From the NCBI RefSeq assembly GCF_000813325.1, contig NZ_BBQE01000011.1: DNA of 64,000 nt; one strand, given 5' to 3'. Position 1 is the first letter of the stretch. Every line of letters starts with the position of its first letter. The stretch is from Sulfurospirillum cavolei. Its GTDB lineage: Bacteria > Campylobacterota > Campylobacteria > Campylobacterales > Sulfurospirillaceae. Positions 34,008-43,141 of the stretch are shown piece after piece. The notes beneath the pieces are model-generated. The model was not told the origin of the DNA, made no database searches, and saw nothing but the letters and a program-made list of their open reading frames with translations. The position numbers and the translations under genes are program-made.

Positions 34008-36911
34008 ATGAAAACGTTTTTACACAAAGTCTCTTTACTCCAATCTTTGATCGTGATGATCGTGATTGCGCTCATCGTTCCGATACCGGTTGCGACCTTG
34101 ATTTACGTGAACAGTACGTTTCCGTCCAAGCAAGAAGACCAAAATACGCTCAACACGAAAAAATTCGACTTCTCCTCGGCGATTTTCGCCGAGTCACTTT
34201 GGAACTACTATCCCGAACTCGGTCAAACGATGCTCGATCAGCTTCTTTTGGATCAAAATATTCAATTTGTTCGAGTCCGCGATAACGACGAGAAACTGTT
34301 TTTGATGTGGGAGTCGCCTCAACAAAACCCTGACGATACGCTTGTTTTACGCAAAGTGTTGAAAAAAGACGACGTCGCGATCGGAACTTTGGAGATGGGT
34401 TTTAAACGCATCGATCTGATTGAGTCGATCCTCAAAGATATGCGGTTGTTCGGCTCTATGATTTTGCTTCAGATTCTTTTTCTCGTGAGCGTGATTTCGC
34501 TGATTTACTACTACAAGGTCTTAAAACCGATCAAGCGGTTGGTCGCGCATTCGCATCTTTTGGCGGCACAAAAGTTGGACGAGCCTTTTGACTGGGAAGA
34601 AAACGACGAAATCGGTTTGTTAGGACATTCGCTCGATCAAACGCGCATCAAGCTTCAACATCTTTTCAAGGTACTTCAAAAAGAGAACGAACGTTTGGAC
34701 GAGAAGGTTAAGCAACGCACGCAAGAATTAGAAGACGCCAGTCGTTATAAATCGGAATTTTTAGCCAATATGAGCCACGAAATCCGAACGCCGATGAACG
34801 CCGTCATGGGAATGTCGCATCTGCTCGGTAAAACGGCGATGAGCCCCGTACAGCAAAACTACGTTTCAAAGATCAAAGAGGCCTCTTCGTTACTGCTTCG
34901 TATTATTAACGATATTTTAGATTTTTCGAAAATCGAAGCGGGAAAAATGGACGTCGAAGTCGTCGCGTTTGATTTGCATAAAGAACTTAAAAAGAGTTGC
35001 TCTATCTTTTCGGTGCTCGCCAAAGAGAAAAACATCGACTTTCAATGCGATTTTATCGAGACCAATCGTTTTTTTAGGGGCGATCCGCATAAGATTATGC
35101 AAATCGTCAATAACTTTTTAAGCAATGCGATCAAATTTACGTCCGAAGGCGGCGTGTTTTTAAGTGTTTGCGAAAACGTACTTGCAGAAGAGCGATCTTC
35201 TTTGTGTTTTAGCGTCAAAGATAGCGGTATCGGTATTGCCAAAGAGAAACAAAACCTTTTGTTTCAAGCCTTCTCGCAAGTCGACGCCTCGGTAACGCGC
35301 AAACACGGCGGAACGGGCTTGGGACTTTACATTTGTGCGCAACTGGCTCAGATGATGCATGCGGAAATCTCTTTTACGAGCGAAGAGGGAAGGGGAAGCC
35401 TCTTTTCGTTCACGATCCCTCTGGGGGTTGCAAAAGGGATTGATCTCCATTCGGATAGTTCCAACGATCGCTCTTCTCCGCTTCACATTGTGTTGATTGA
35501 GGATTATAAGAAAACGGCAGATTATTTTAACGAGCTCGTACGATCTTTCGGCTTTTTTATGAGCGTGATGAAAAGTAAAGACGCTATCGTTGAAGCACTG
35601 CAACGTGCGCAAAGTCCTTACGACGTTTTAGTGATCGATCATGAACTCTCTCGCGGTAAAAACGGACTTGCACTTTATGCTTCTTTGCTCAAAGAAACGT
35701 CCGTTACGTTGCCTCCGACGATTATGTTTTCGGTGAACGACGATGCGGCGTTTCAAGCAAACGTCAAGGCTTCGGGGATTAACGTCCTTTTGAAAAAACC
35801 GATTAATGCATCGATGCTGTACGACGAACTGGTATCGCTTTGTACGATGCATACGAAAACGCCGCTTTTTGATCCTTCCAAAATCGATCTTTCCAAAAAA
35901 CGTATTTTAGTCGTAGAAGACAATGAGATCAATTTGGACGTTGCCGTCTATCTTTTAAAAGAGACGCACGCTCAAGTCGACACCGCACGTAACGGACTCG
36001 AGGCGGTTGAAAAACTCCAAGAGTGTTCAACCTCTTACGATCTTATTTTAATGGATGTCCAAATGCCTATTATGGACGGGTTTGAAGCAACGCGTATGAT
36101 CCGAAAAGAGCTCGATATTTTAACGCCGATCGTGGCGATGACGGCAAACGTGATGGTTCAAGATATCGAAAAATGTTTAAAGGCGGGTATGGACGCGCAT
36201 ATCGGTAAACCGTTTGAAGTCGAAGACTTTTACGGTACGCTTTTGGAAACCTTACATGTCAGTAGTACGGTTTCGCCCAAACACCAAACGGCGGGCAAAG
36301 CCAAACACGAACACGTCTTCGACCCCAAAGAGGCGATTGCGCGGCTTGGCGGCAACGAGACGTTATGGCGCAAAATTTTGAGTCGCTTTTACGAAACGTT
36401 TACGCATATGCCGCAAAAAATAGCTTCGCTCTCTTACGGCAACGATCGTGCGATGCTCGTCGACTACTTGCATACGCAAAAAGGATTGTGCGGATCGCTG
36501 GGACTCTTTGCCTTAGAACATGCACTTTTGGAAGCCGAAACGTTAGTGAAAACCGATCGACCGATCGAGCCTTCCTGCTTTGATAGCATTATTGTAGCGC
36601 ACCGTAACGCCGCACCTTTCGTAGATAAAGAGTACGAGTCGTTTGTCAACAATACGGCATTACGCAACCCTTCGTCGATCGGAAACGAAGCAGGAATTTT
36701 AGAACAAAAACAACACTTACAAGCGTTGCACGAAGCATTGGAGCATTCCAACGTTTCTAAAGTGCATGCGCTTCTTGAAACGCTAACGCTCGATGCGGAT
36801 TTAAAAGAAGATGAGCGATTTACGAAACTCTCTTTAGCCTGCAAACAATTTGATTTTGATGCGGCATTAGCGTATTTGCAAGAGCTTCGTCAGGAGAAAA
36901 AATATGGCTAA
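34008..36911 (+). CDS. hybrid sensor histidine kinase with two receiver domains and an Hpt domain
   Basis: 967 residues: membrane segment near 14-32, a periplasmic sensor of about 110 residues, a second segment near 148-168, a HAMP-like linker and coiled coil, HisKA with His257 (NMSHEIRTPMNAV), an ATPase domain, receiver 1 (Asp544 in VLVIDHELS, pocket partly degenerate), receiver 2 (Asp683 in LILMDVQMPIMDG) and a C-terminal Hpt domain with His822 in DYLHTQKGLCG. This is a complete internal phosphorelay. It overlaps the HD-GYP regulator gene by eight bases and lies two genes before a periplasmic binding protein that could be its ligand sensor. Confidence 0.9.
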   Translation: MKTFLHKVSLLQSLIVMIVIALIVPIPVATLIYVNSTFPSKQEDQNTLNTKKFDFSSAIFAESLWNYYPELGQTMLDQLLLDQNIQFVRVRDNDEKLFLMWESPQQNPDDTLVLRKVLKKDDVAIGTLEMGFKRIDLIESILKDMRLFGSMILLQILFLVSVISLIYYYKVLKPIKRLVAHSHLLAAQKLDEPFDWEENDEIGLLGHSLDQTRIKLQHLFKVLQKENERLDEKVKQRTQELEDASRYKSEFLANMSHEIRTPMNAVMGMSHLLGKTAMSPVQQNYVSKIKEASSLLLRIINDILDFSKIEAGKMDVEVVAFDLHKELKKSCSIFSVLAKEKNIDFQCDFIETNRFFRGDPHKIMQIVNNFLSNAIKFTSEGGVFLSVCENVLAEERSSLCFSVKDSGIGIAKEKQNLLFQAFSQVDASVTRKHGGTGLGLYICAQLAQMMHAEISFTSEEGRGSLFSFTIPLGVAKGIDLHSDSSNDRSSPLHIVLIEDYKKTADYFNELVRSFGFFMSVMKSKDAIVEALQRAQSPYDVLVIDHELSRGKNGLALYASLLKETSVTLPPTIMFSVNDDAAFQANVKASGINVLLKKPINASMLYDELVSLCTMHTKTPLFDPSKIDLSKKRILVVEDNEINLDVAVYLLKETHAQVDTARNGLEAVEKLQECSTSYDLILMDVQMPIMDGFEATRMIRKELDILTPIVAMTANVMVQDIEKCLKAGMDAHIGKPFEVEDFYGTLLETLHVSSTVSPKHQTAGKAKHEHVFDPKEAIARLGGNETLWRKILSRFYETFTHMPQKIASLSYGNDRAMLVDYLHTQKGLCGSLGLFALEHALLEAETLVKTDRPIEPSCFDSIIVAHRNAAPFVDKEYESFVNNTALRNPSSIGNEAGILEQKQHLQALHEALEHSNVSKVHALLETLTLDADLKEDERFTKLSLACKQFDFDAALAYLQELRQEKKYG

Positions 36912-37922
36912 AGTATTGGTAATCGAAGATACGCCCGAATATATCGAGATGTTGACGTCGCTTTTAAGCGATTATGAAGTTTATGCCGCCAAAGAGGGAA
37001 AAAAGGCTTGGCGTTGGCGGAGTCTATCGAACCCGATTTGATCTTACTCGACATCAATATGCCTCTTATGACCGGATACGAAGTGTGCCGACGGTTGAAG
37101 CAAATGCAAAAAACCCGTGCTATTCCCGTGATTTTTTTAACCGCCAATGAAGGGTTGGAGTATGAAGAGATCGGTTTTAACGTCGGTGCGGTGGATTATA
37201 TATCCAAACCGTTCAATACCGCAATTTTAAAAGCAAGGGTTAAAACCCACGTCGACCTTTACCGTTTACAGTCTTCCTTACAACAGCAAGTCGACGAGCA
37301 AACCAAAGAGATTCAAAAACTAAACCATGAAATTACCTATATTTCGGCGTCTATCGCCGAATTAAAGTCAAAAGAGACGGGACAGCATTTAAGGCGGGTT
37401 GCCGAGTTTTGTTATCTTTTTTGCAAGTTTTTGGGTAAAGACGAAGCCGAATGTGAAAAAATTAAAATGGCGGCGGTGTTGCACGATATCGGTAAGGTCG
37501 GCATTAGCGACGAAATTTTAAACAAGCCCTCTAAATTGGACGAGGACGAATGGGTGGTGATGAAAACCCACTCGATGTTGGGTTACGAGATGCTTGCGGA
37601 TTCGGAATTTGAGATGATGCGCTTAGCGGCACTCATCGCTTTAGAACACCACGAGCGATGGGACGGTGAGGGGTATCCTTACGGCAAAAAGGGCGAAGAA
37701 ATTTCTTTAGTCGGGCGTATTTGCGCCGTTGCGGACGTATTTGATTCCTTGTTAGATAAACGCGTTTACAAAGAGCCGTGGGAAGAAAAAGCCGTCAAAG
37801 AGTATTTTGAAATGGCAAGCGGAACCCAGTTTGATCCTAAAATCGCAACGCTTTTGCTCGAAAATTTTGACATGTTCATCTATACGTGGAAAGCACTTCA
37901 AACGGGAAAAATAGCGTTATGA
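36904..37922 (+). CDS. HD-GYP response regulator, interrupted by a -1 frame break
   Basis: Read from ATG 36904, frame 0 gives the start of a receiver domain (VLVIEDTPEYIEM) but stops at 37041 after 45 codons. The rest of the domain (Asp in LILLDINMPLMTGYE, Lys in ISKPFNTA) and a full HD-GYP domain (HDIGKVGISDE; HHERWDGEGYP) continue in the -1 frame to 37922. The join falls exactly at A AAA AAG (36999-37005). A slip there gives an intact receiver-HD-GYP protein of about 339 residues. HD-GYP domains degrade cyclic di-GMP. Either one A is missing from a run of seven, by mutation or read error, or the ribosome or polymerase slips. The GYP motif itself is intact. Confidence 0.85.
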
Positions 37923-38611
37923 GGCGTTGGATAGTCCTTTTATGCACGCTATTTTTAACCCTCAATGCCGAGACTTTTCGCGTTTACACCGAGTACAATC
38001 CGCCGTTTAATTATAAAAATGCCGCAGGAAATGCCGAAGGTTCGTCCGTTTGGCTGCTCCAAGAACTCTTTCGTAAAACGGGGCAAACGATTACCGACGG
38101 ACAGATCAACGTCGTTCCGTGGTCGCGCGGTTATCACGAAGTGCTTGAGCACGCCCGTACGGTTTTGTTCAGTGCCGCCCGTACGCAAGAACGCGAAGCG
38201 TTGTTTGCATGGGTCGGGCCTATCGGAAAATTACGTATCGGCGTTATTGCCAAAAAAGAACGACATGTCAATCTTCAAGCTTTGCGCGGGCACAATTTAG
38301 GTAAAATCGGTACGGTTCACGATAGCGGAGCCGAACAGCTTTTGCTCAAAGAGGGATTTACGTTGGAAGATTTCGACCGCTTTAGCAACATCGATTCGCA
38401 ACTGCGCAAATTACGAGAAGACCGGTTGGACGCGGTCGCGTTTAGCGTCGATGCGATGTTCTATACCTTACAAACGGTCGGCTGCTCGTTAGACGCCTAT
38501 GAAATCGTGACGTTATTGCGCGAAAACGACCTCTATTTCGCATTTCACAAAGACACCGATCCGGCACTGATTGAGAGATTAAACCAAACGCTTAAAGCTA
38601 TTCGTCCGTAA
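37919..38611 (+). CDS. periplasmic substrate-binding protein, SBP_bac_3 type
   Basis: 230 residues with a signal peptide ending near LNAE, then an amino-acid-binding-protein fold (FRVYTEYNPPFNYKN near the N-terminus, IGVIAKKERHVN, DRLDAVAFSVDAM). Its ATG overlaps the stop of the HD-GYP gene by 4 bp. No transporter genes are near. A solute-binding protein encoded with a hybrid kinase and a c-di-GMP phosphodiesterase more likely feeds a signal to the kinase than a nutrient to a permease; this is inference. Confidence 0.8.
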   Translation: MRRWIVLLCTLFLTLNAETFRVYTEYNPPFNYKNAAGNAEGSSVWLLQELFRKTGQTITDGQINVVPWSRGYHEVLEHARTVLFSAARTQEREALFAWVGPIGKLRIGVIAKKERHVNLQALRGHNLGKIGTVHDSGAEQLLLKEGFTLEDFDRFSNIDSQLRKLREDRLDAVAFSVDAMFYTLQTVGCSLDAYEIVTLLRENDLYFAFHKDTDPALIERLNQTLKAIRP

Positions 38612-38681
38612 TTTTTTTAGTTTCTTTTCAAGCCCGAAAGAGTATAGTTTTAAATGAAATACCATAGTAAAAGGAGTGCGT

Positions 38682-38963
38682 ATGCAAGTCAATGCCAACG
38701 CTATGAATGCGATGTCGACATGGATGAACAACAGTGCGAATAACGTCGCCAACGTTAATACGCAAACCTATCAAGCCACACAAACGACTTTGAGCGAAGA
38801 ATCAAACAGCGTCGTAGCAAACAGTAGCAAAACTGATAACGGAACCGATCTTACGACCGAGTTTACCGATCAAATTGCACTCGAAGCGGGCTTTGAAGCC
38901 AACACCAAACCCATTCAAACCGAAGACGAGATGATCGGCAGTTTGTTGGATATGAAAGCGTAA
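38682..38963 (+). CDS. short flagellar rod-type (FlgC-like) protein
   Basis: Only 93 residues. The N-terminus has the flagellar rod pattern (MNNSANNVANVNTQTYQA), and the C-terminus has a rod C-terminal motif (DLTTEFTDQIALEAGFEAN, then DEMIGSLLDMKA). The middle domain of rod and hook proteins is missing, so it is shorter than FlgB, FlgC or FliE. AAAGGAG precedes ATG 38682. It is alone, outside any flagellar cluster. It may be an accessory rod protein or a remnant kept because it folds as a helical pair. Confidence 0.75.
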   Translation: MQVNANAMNAMSTWMNNSANNVANVNTQTYQATQTTLSEESNSVVANSSKTDNGTDLTTEFTDQIALEAGFEANTKPIQTEDEMIGSLLDMKA

Positions 38964-38990
38964 AAAAAGACGCCTCTATTTTTTACGCTT
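38956..38990. terminator. bidirectional terminator
   Basis: AAGCGTAAAAAA and TTTTTTACGCTT form a 12-base stem around an 11-base loop, with A/T-runs that give T-tracts on both strands. It lies between the convergent rod-type and binding-protein genes and overlaps the stop of the former. Confidence 0.8.
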
Positions 38991-38997
38991 TACAAAG

Positions 38998-40035
38998 TTA
39001 CTCTCTACGTTTTTCAAAAAAGTCGACATACTCTTCATCGGATAACCGATAGCCGTAAAATGTTGCATAAAAATACAACGTTTCTTGTTTGAGGTCAATA
39101 TCTGCCGTTTCTTCAGGATAAAGAATTTTAGCTAACCAGATTATTCCTAAAATAGACTCCGGAGAAGGTCTATCCCACCATGACGTTCCAACAGGTCCTT
39201 CATACACTTGGTGCGTGCGTACGGCATTGATATGTTGAAGGGCTGAGTTCTTGCGCAAAGCTTCCGCATTCTTTTTATTGGAAGGACTTCGCGTTGTGAT
39301 GATCACGTCCGGATTCCATACGATTAACGATTCTAACGAAGTTTCGCCTTTGCTCAAAACTTCGGCCGTAACGTTAATACCTCCTGCCGCTTCGATAAAT
39401 TCATCGTTCCAGTTACGTTTCGTTTCCAGATTTGATTTGCCGCTACCGACACCGTATAAAATACGTTTTTTATCCTTCGGTTCTACGTTTTTAATACGCT
39501 GTGTAATCATCGATAACGATTTTTGCCAATAATCGACGAGCATTTGCGCTTTTTGTTCCTTATGAAAAATCGACCCTAAATGCAAAAGTTCTTCAAGGAG
39601 CGATGAGATATCGTGTCTGCCTATGCCGAGCGTATAAACGCTAAAGCCTATTTCGGCAATATTTTCGTTGGTGCGTAACGATGTTGCACCGACAAAGACG
39701 ATGGATGGATTAATTTTTATCAGTTCTTCAATATTAACGTCGCTAAAAGAGCCGACACTCGGAATCTCTTTTAAAGTGGGAAAAAGGCGTAGAAATTGCG
39801 GAAAATGGCTTACGCTAGGCTGAGCGGCGATAAGGTGCGCATTGTTAAACAGAGTGATTTCCTGAGAAGCTCCACCGTAACATGTAATGACTATTTTGTC
39901 TATGGTATCTGGAATGCAAATCTCTTTGCCAAAATAGTCTTTTAGAGGTTGCGTGCATTCGAGAGCTTTTTCACTCCCGAATGCAACGATTGAGACGGCA
40001 TGTAAAAATAGCAAGGTAACGTAAAGTTTTTTCAT
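38998..40035 (-). CDS. periplasmic siderophore/corrinoid-type binding protein
   Basis: 345 residues (Peripla_BP_2 family, as BtuF or FepB), with a signal peptide ending near AFGS. Motifs: DKIVITCYGGASQEITLF, PSVGSFSDVNIEELIKINP, and NPDVIITTRSP in the C-terminal lobe. The long-helix two-lobe fold carries iron complexes, heme or cobalamin from the receptor to an ABC transporter. It starts four bases after the TonB receptor stop, so the two form an uptake operon. No permease or ATPase gene follows. I chose ATG 40035 because the hydrophobic signal starts directly after it. Confidence 0.85.
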   Translation of the reverse strand: MKKLYVTLLFLHAVSIVAFGSEKALECTQPLKDYFGKEICIPDTIDKIVITCYGGASQEITLFNNAHLIAAQPSVSHFPQFLRLFPTLKEIPSVGSFSDVNIEELIKINPSIVFVGATSLRTNENIAEIGFSVYTLGIGRHDISSLLEELLHLGSIFHKEQKAQMLVDYWQKSLSMITQRIKNVEPKDKKRILYGVGSGKSNLETKRNWNDEFIEAAGGINVTAEVLSKGETSLESLIVWNPDVIITTRSPSNKKNAEALRKNSALQHINAVRTHQVYEGPVGTSWWDRPSPESILGIIWLAKILYPEETADIDLKQETLYFYATFYGYRLSDEEYVDFFEKRRE

Positions 40036-40039
40036 TGCT

Positions 40040-42289
40040 TTAATACTTATATCCGATTGAGAAGAAAATACTTCGAGGTGCACCGACGATATACGTAGCA
40101 TTTGACGTACTATCACTCGTATCTTCCGTCGAAATTGTCGAAATATACTCTTTATTCAACAAGTTGATAGCCGAAAGAGAAAGTTCAAGCTTGTTTTTGC
40201 CGCCGAGCGCGTACTCTTTGTTGATCGAAAAATCCAAAAGCCAATAAGGATCGACGCTGTAGTTATTTTCAATTTCGGCATATCGCTTTCCTAAATAACG
40301 TAAAACCGGCGATAATTTATAACCGTAAAGATCGTATACGGCGGAGACATTGCCAAACCATTTCGGAACATCAGGAATTTGTTTTCCTTTCGAACGAATG
40401 ATCTTCGAAGCGGTTGTTTGCACGTCTTCGGTAAACTCGTATTGGTTATACGTTAACGCCATCGTAAGATCTAAATTTTCCAATAGATGATAGCTAGAAG
40501 CAAGTTCCGCTCCGAAAGAACGAGCCTTTGCTATATTTTGAGAGTAAACCAGATTGATGTCGGGGTCGTAAAAATTACCGGCAACGTTTTTGACGGAAGA
40601 GAAAAAGAGTGTCGTGTCTATTTTCCAAGCTCCCGTAGCATAGCCGTAACCGACATCGAAGTTATCGGACTCTTCCGGTTGAAGATCACTCCACATTTGC
40701 TGTACGAGTGCTTTATTGTGTGTTGAATTATAGATAGTGAGGATACTCCCTCCCAAACCGTATTGCGGGGTGTTGTAGTTGCGTCCGTAATTAGCTCTGA
40801 GATACGAATGATCGTCTAAATAGTGTGTAGCGCCGATATTGGGTAGAAAAATACCGTATGTTTCTGAATTAAGCGTAAAGAGTTTATTGGTTGCTTTTGA
40901 CAATGCTTCATCGGCACTCACGTCTCCGATTCCGGCCGTATTGTAGGCAGTTAGCGTCGGCGTACTCCACCATAGGTATTTGACTCCGGCCTCAACGATC
41001 GTATTGTCGAATGCTTTTTCGACGGCAATATAAGGTGCATGAAAAAGGCTATTGTCCTCTGGGTCTACCAATCGACTCCATTTATTAAACGCGTTCGTTC
41101 CCAGATAGCGTAATTTTTGTGTCGTCGGAGGTCCTGGAGGTTCGTCTTCTTGAAACCAATAGCCTACTTTTATTTTTCCGTCTTCTATTTTATTGGCATA
41201 TTCCAGAATCATACCGTAGGTATCGTGGTCGACTAGCCATTGGGTAATTCCAGACGTATTAGACGACCATGACGTTCCTTTATCGTTTAAGAAATAAGGG
41301 CGAAAACTCAATGCGTCGTCGTTGCTTAAAGGAATCTCGACTTTACCGAAAATGGCATAAGTTTCATAATCGAGTCGATTATAATCGTAGTATGAGCCCG
41401 ATAAAGGATGGGTTGTATCATAATCTAACTTTTTATAAAGAGAAAGATTTTTACTTTGTTCATATGTCAAACCTTTATAGTTATGGCTCTGTTGATCGTT
41501 GTAAATACCGTAAAGTTCCCATTGAACGGCTTGATCCGACGTACTTGCGGCACCAAATTCCAAATTTTGACGATCAAGACCTTTTCCCTCGCCTTTCCAT
41601 TTGTCGGCATCAGACGTTGAAGCCGAAAAGAAAAATTTAGCACTATCGGAAACTTCTCCGCTATCGACGCGCATATATGTTTTTCGGAAGTCGTCGCTTC
41701 CGAAAGACTGCTTGAGCGCAACGCCCAGTTCGTTAGAAGGTGCTTTCATATGCATATCAACCATACCGTTATCGCTACCGTACCCAAATCCGCTATCGGC
41801 CTTTACGGCACCTTTTTCAACGGTAATAGATTTGATATTTTCGATGTCCATCATCGACGATAAACCTCCTCCAGGGCCGATACCTTTTAAAGGAAGACCC
41901 TCTAAGGTTTCTCCGATATTGCGATCCGATTTACCGCGGATTTTGTGAGTAATGTCCATACCGAAGGGGTCGTTAAAACGAATATCTACGCCAGGTTCAC
42001 GTGAAATTGCTTTGTACGGACTGATTAATTCGGCACTGTCGAAGAGTTGAATATCCGACGAAGTTGTGACGTTTTTAGTTCCGATGACGGTATCCGTCGT
42101 TTTATCGGCAGGTTGTTTGCCTTCGATATTGACTTCAGGTAAGACGTATTCTGCCGCGTCTAAAGTACATGAGCTCACTGCTAAGATGATTATCGCATAG
42201 ACAGAAAGTTTCCACGGTACTTGCTTTAAGGCTTCATTTCGAGAGGGTATCGCATATGTATTGCCCAGTACATAAACATTATCCGACAT
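40040..42289 (-). CDS. TonB-dependent outer-membrane receptor
   Basis: 749 residues. A hydrophobic signal sequence lies unusually far in (about residues 27-46, ending LDAAE), behind a polar extension of 26 residues; a later start is possible, but GGAGCC fits the ATG at 42289. The TonB-box-like VLPEVNIEG near 50 is followed by the plug (DITHKIRGKSDRNIGETLE, GAVKADSGFGYGSDNG) and a barrel ending IFFSIGYKY. It is encoded with a Peripla_BP_2 binding protein, so a metal-chelate or corrinoid ligand is likely. It belongs to the CpG-rich codon class. Confidence 0.88.
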   Translation of the reverse strand: MSDNVYVLGNTYAIPSRNEALKQVPWKLSVYAIIILAVSSCTLDAAEYVLPEVNIEGKQPADKTTDTVIGTKNVTTSSDIQLFDSAELISPYKAISREPGVDIRFNDPFGMDITHKIRGKSDRNIGETLEGLPLKGIGPGGGLSSMMDIENIKSITVEKGAVKADSGFGYGSDNGMVDMHMKAPSNELGVALKQSFGSDDFRKTYMRVDSGEVSDSAKFFFSASTSDADKWKGEGKGLDRQNLEFGAASTSDQAVQWELYGIYNDQQSHNYKGLTYEQSKNLSLYKKLDYDTTHPLSGSYYDYNRLDYETYAIFGKVEIPLSNDDALSFRPYFLNDKGTSWSSNTSGITQWLVDHDTYGMILEYANKIEDGKIKVGYWFQEDEPPGPPTTQKLRYLGTNAFNKWSRLVDPEDNSLFHAPYIAVEKAFDNTIVEAGVKYLWWSTPTLTAYNTAGIGDVSADEALSKATNKLFTLNSETYGIFLPNIGATHYLDDHSYLRANYGRNYNTPQYGLGGSILTIYNSTHNKALVQQMWSDLQPEESDNFDVGYGYATGAWKIDTTLFFSSVKNVAGNFYDPDINLVYSQNIAKARSFGAELASSYHLLENLDLTMALTYNQYEFTEDVQTTASKIIRSKGKQIPDVPKWFGNVSAVYDLYGYKLSPVLRYLGKRYAEIENNYSVDPYWLLDFSINKEYALGGKNKLELSLSAINLLNKEYISTISTEDTSDSTSNATYIVGAPRSIFFSIGYKY

Positions 42290-42428
42290 TAAGGCTCCTT
42301 TTTATTATATATTTAAAAGTATAACGGTATATAAACTAAATTTTATGCATAAATATGATTCATTTTTAAGCAAAGTGTATTGTGACGATTGGAATAAATG
42401 CTATTTTAAATGACCGGTAGTAAAGCGA

Positions 42429-42926
42429 TTATACGAGAAACATTAGTTTTGCTAATATGACAACAGTGACGCCGATTGCAAAAATATAATAGTAGGCGGA
42501 ACTTCGGACGGGATTGGGATCTTGCGAATCTGCGCTTACGGATCTTGAACATGCACAAGATGCGTGTGAGCCGTTACTTTTGCAAAAGAGTCGCTTTGAG
42601 ATCGCATAAGCAACCCTAATACCGATAACGTAAGCAAGTGAGGCTTTTAAAATCAGTAAGGTTTGAAACGTCGTCGGGAAGAGCCCTTCACTAAACGTAA
42701 AGTATTTTGTAAAAAGAATACTTCCCGTAAAAATAAGTAGCATCATATTTGCTGGATAAATCTTCCAAACCTTTTTGGATAATGCGGTTTGAACATTTTC
42801 ATAAGCACTATGACCGATGACATGTTGAATAGGAGCAACGACAAACAGTTTGGCGAAACCCCAACCGATAAATAACATCGCACAACCAAGATGTACGAAG
42901 AGTGTTATTGTGTAAACGAATTCCAT
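42429..42926 (-). CDS. four-helix membrane protein (CopD-like)
   Basis: 165 residues with four hydrophobic helices. A His lies in helix 1 (LFVHLGCAML), and a Cys/Ser-rich cytoplasmic loop sits before the last helix (SHASCACSRS). The layout recalls small CopD-like or cytochrome-like membrane proteins. It is 139 bases upstream of the TonB receptor on the same strand, so it may be first in that uptake operon. An FNR-type box lies about 130 bases upstream. The substrate is not known. Confidence 0.65.
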   Translation of the reverse strand: MEFVYTITLFVHLGCAMLFIGWGFAKLFVVAPIQHVIGHSAYENVQTALSKKVWKIYPANMMLLIFTGSILFTKYFTFSEGLFPTTFQTLLILKASLAYVIGIRVAYAISKRLFCKSNGSHASCACSRSVSADSQDPNPVRSSAYYYIFAIGVTVVILAKLMFLV

Positions 42927-43054
42927 AAATGATTCCTTTGAAAGTGGATTTTAGAATGACAATTGCTAAAATTTAGTTAAAAAAACTTTACCTTAATAAT
43001 GCTTATATAAAAATAAATATAACGAAATATTAATATTTTATTGAGGTTTATTCA

Positions 43055-43068
43055 TTGACTTAGATCAA
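43055..43068 (-). promoter_or_regulatory. FNR/CRP-type box TTGAC-TTAG-ATCAA
   Basis: Nine of ten symmetric positions match the FNR consensus TTGAT-N4-ATCAA. On the minus strand a TAATAT hexamer at 43027-43032 would put the box near -41.5 if it is the -10. The box would drive the membrane protein and TonB receptor operon. The regulator type (FNR-like or another CRP-family member) cannot be told from the site. Confidence 0.55.
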
Positions 43069-43141
43069 TATTAATGCGGTAAGAATAAAGAGGTTTTGAG
43101 CGGAATAGCGTTTACTGAAAGAGTTATACTAAGGCAAAAGC

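Noticed and set aside
36993..37005. Proof of programmed frameshifting from an upstream Shine-Dalgarno-like AGAGGG
   Set aside because: The AGAGGG directly abuts the heptamer, whereas stimulation of -1 shifting needs about ten bases; I keep slippage as one option only.
42290..42428. Fur box upstream of the TonB receptor
   Set aside because: The region is A/T-rich but no convincing 19-bp inverted repeat matches the Fur consensus.
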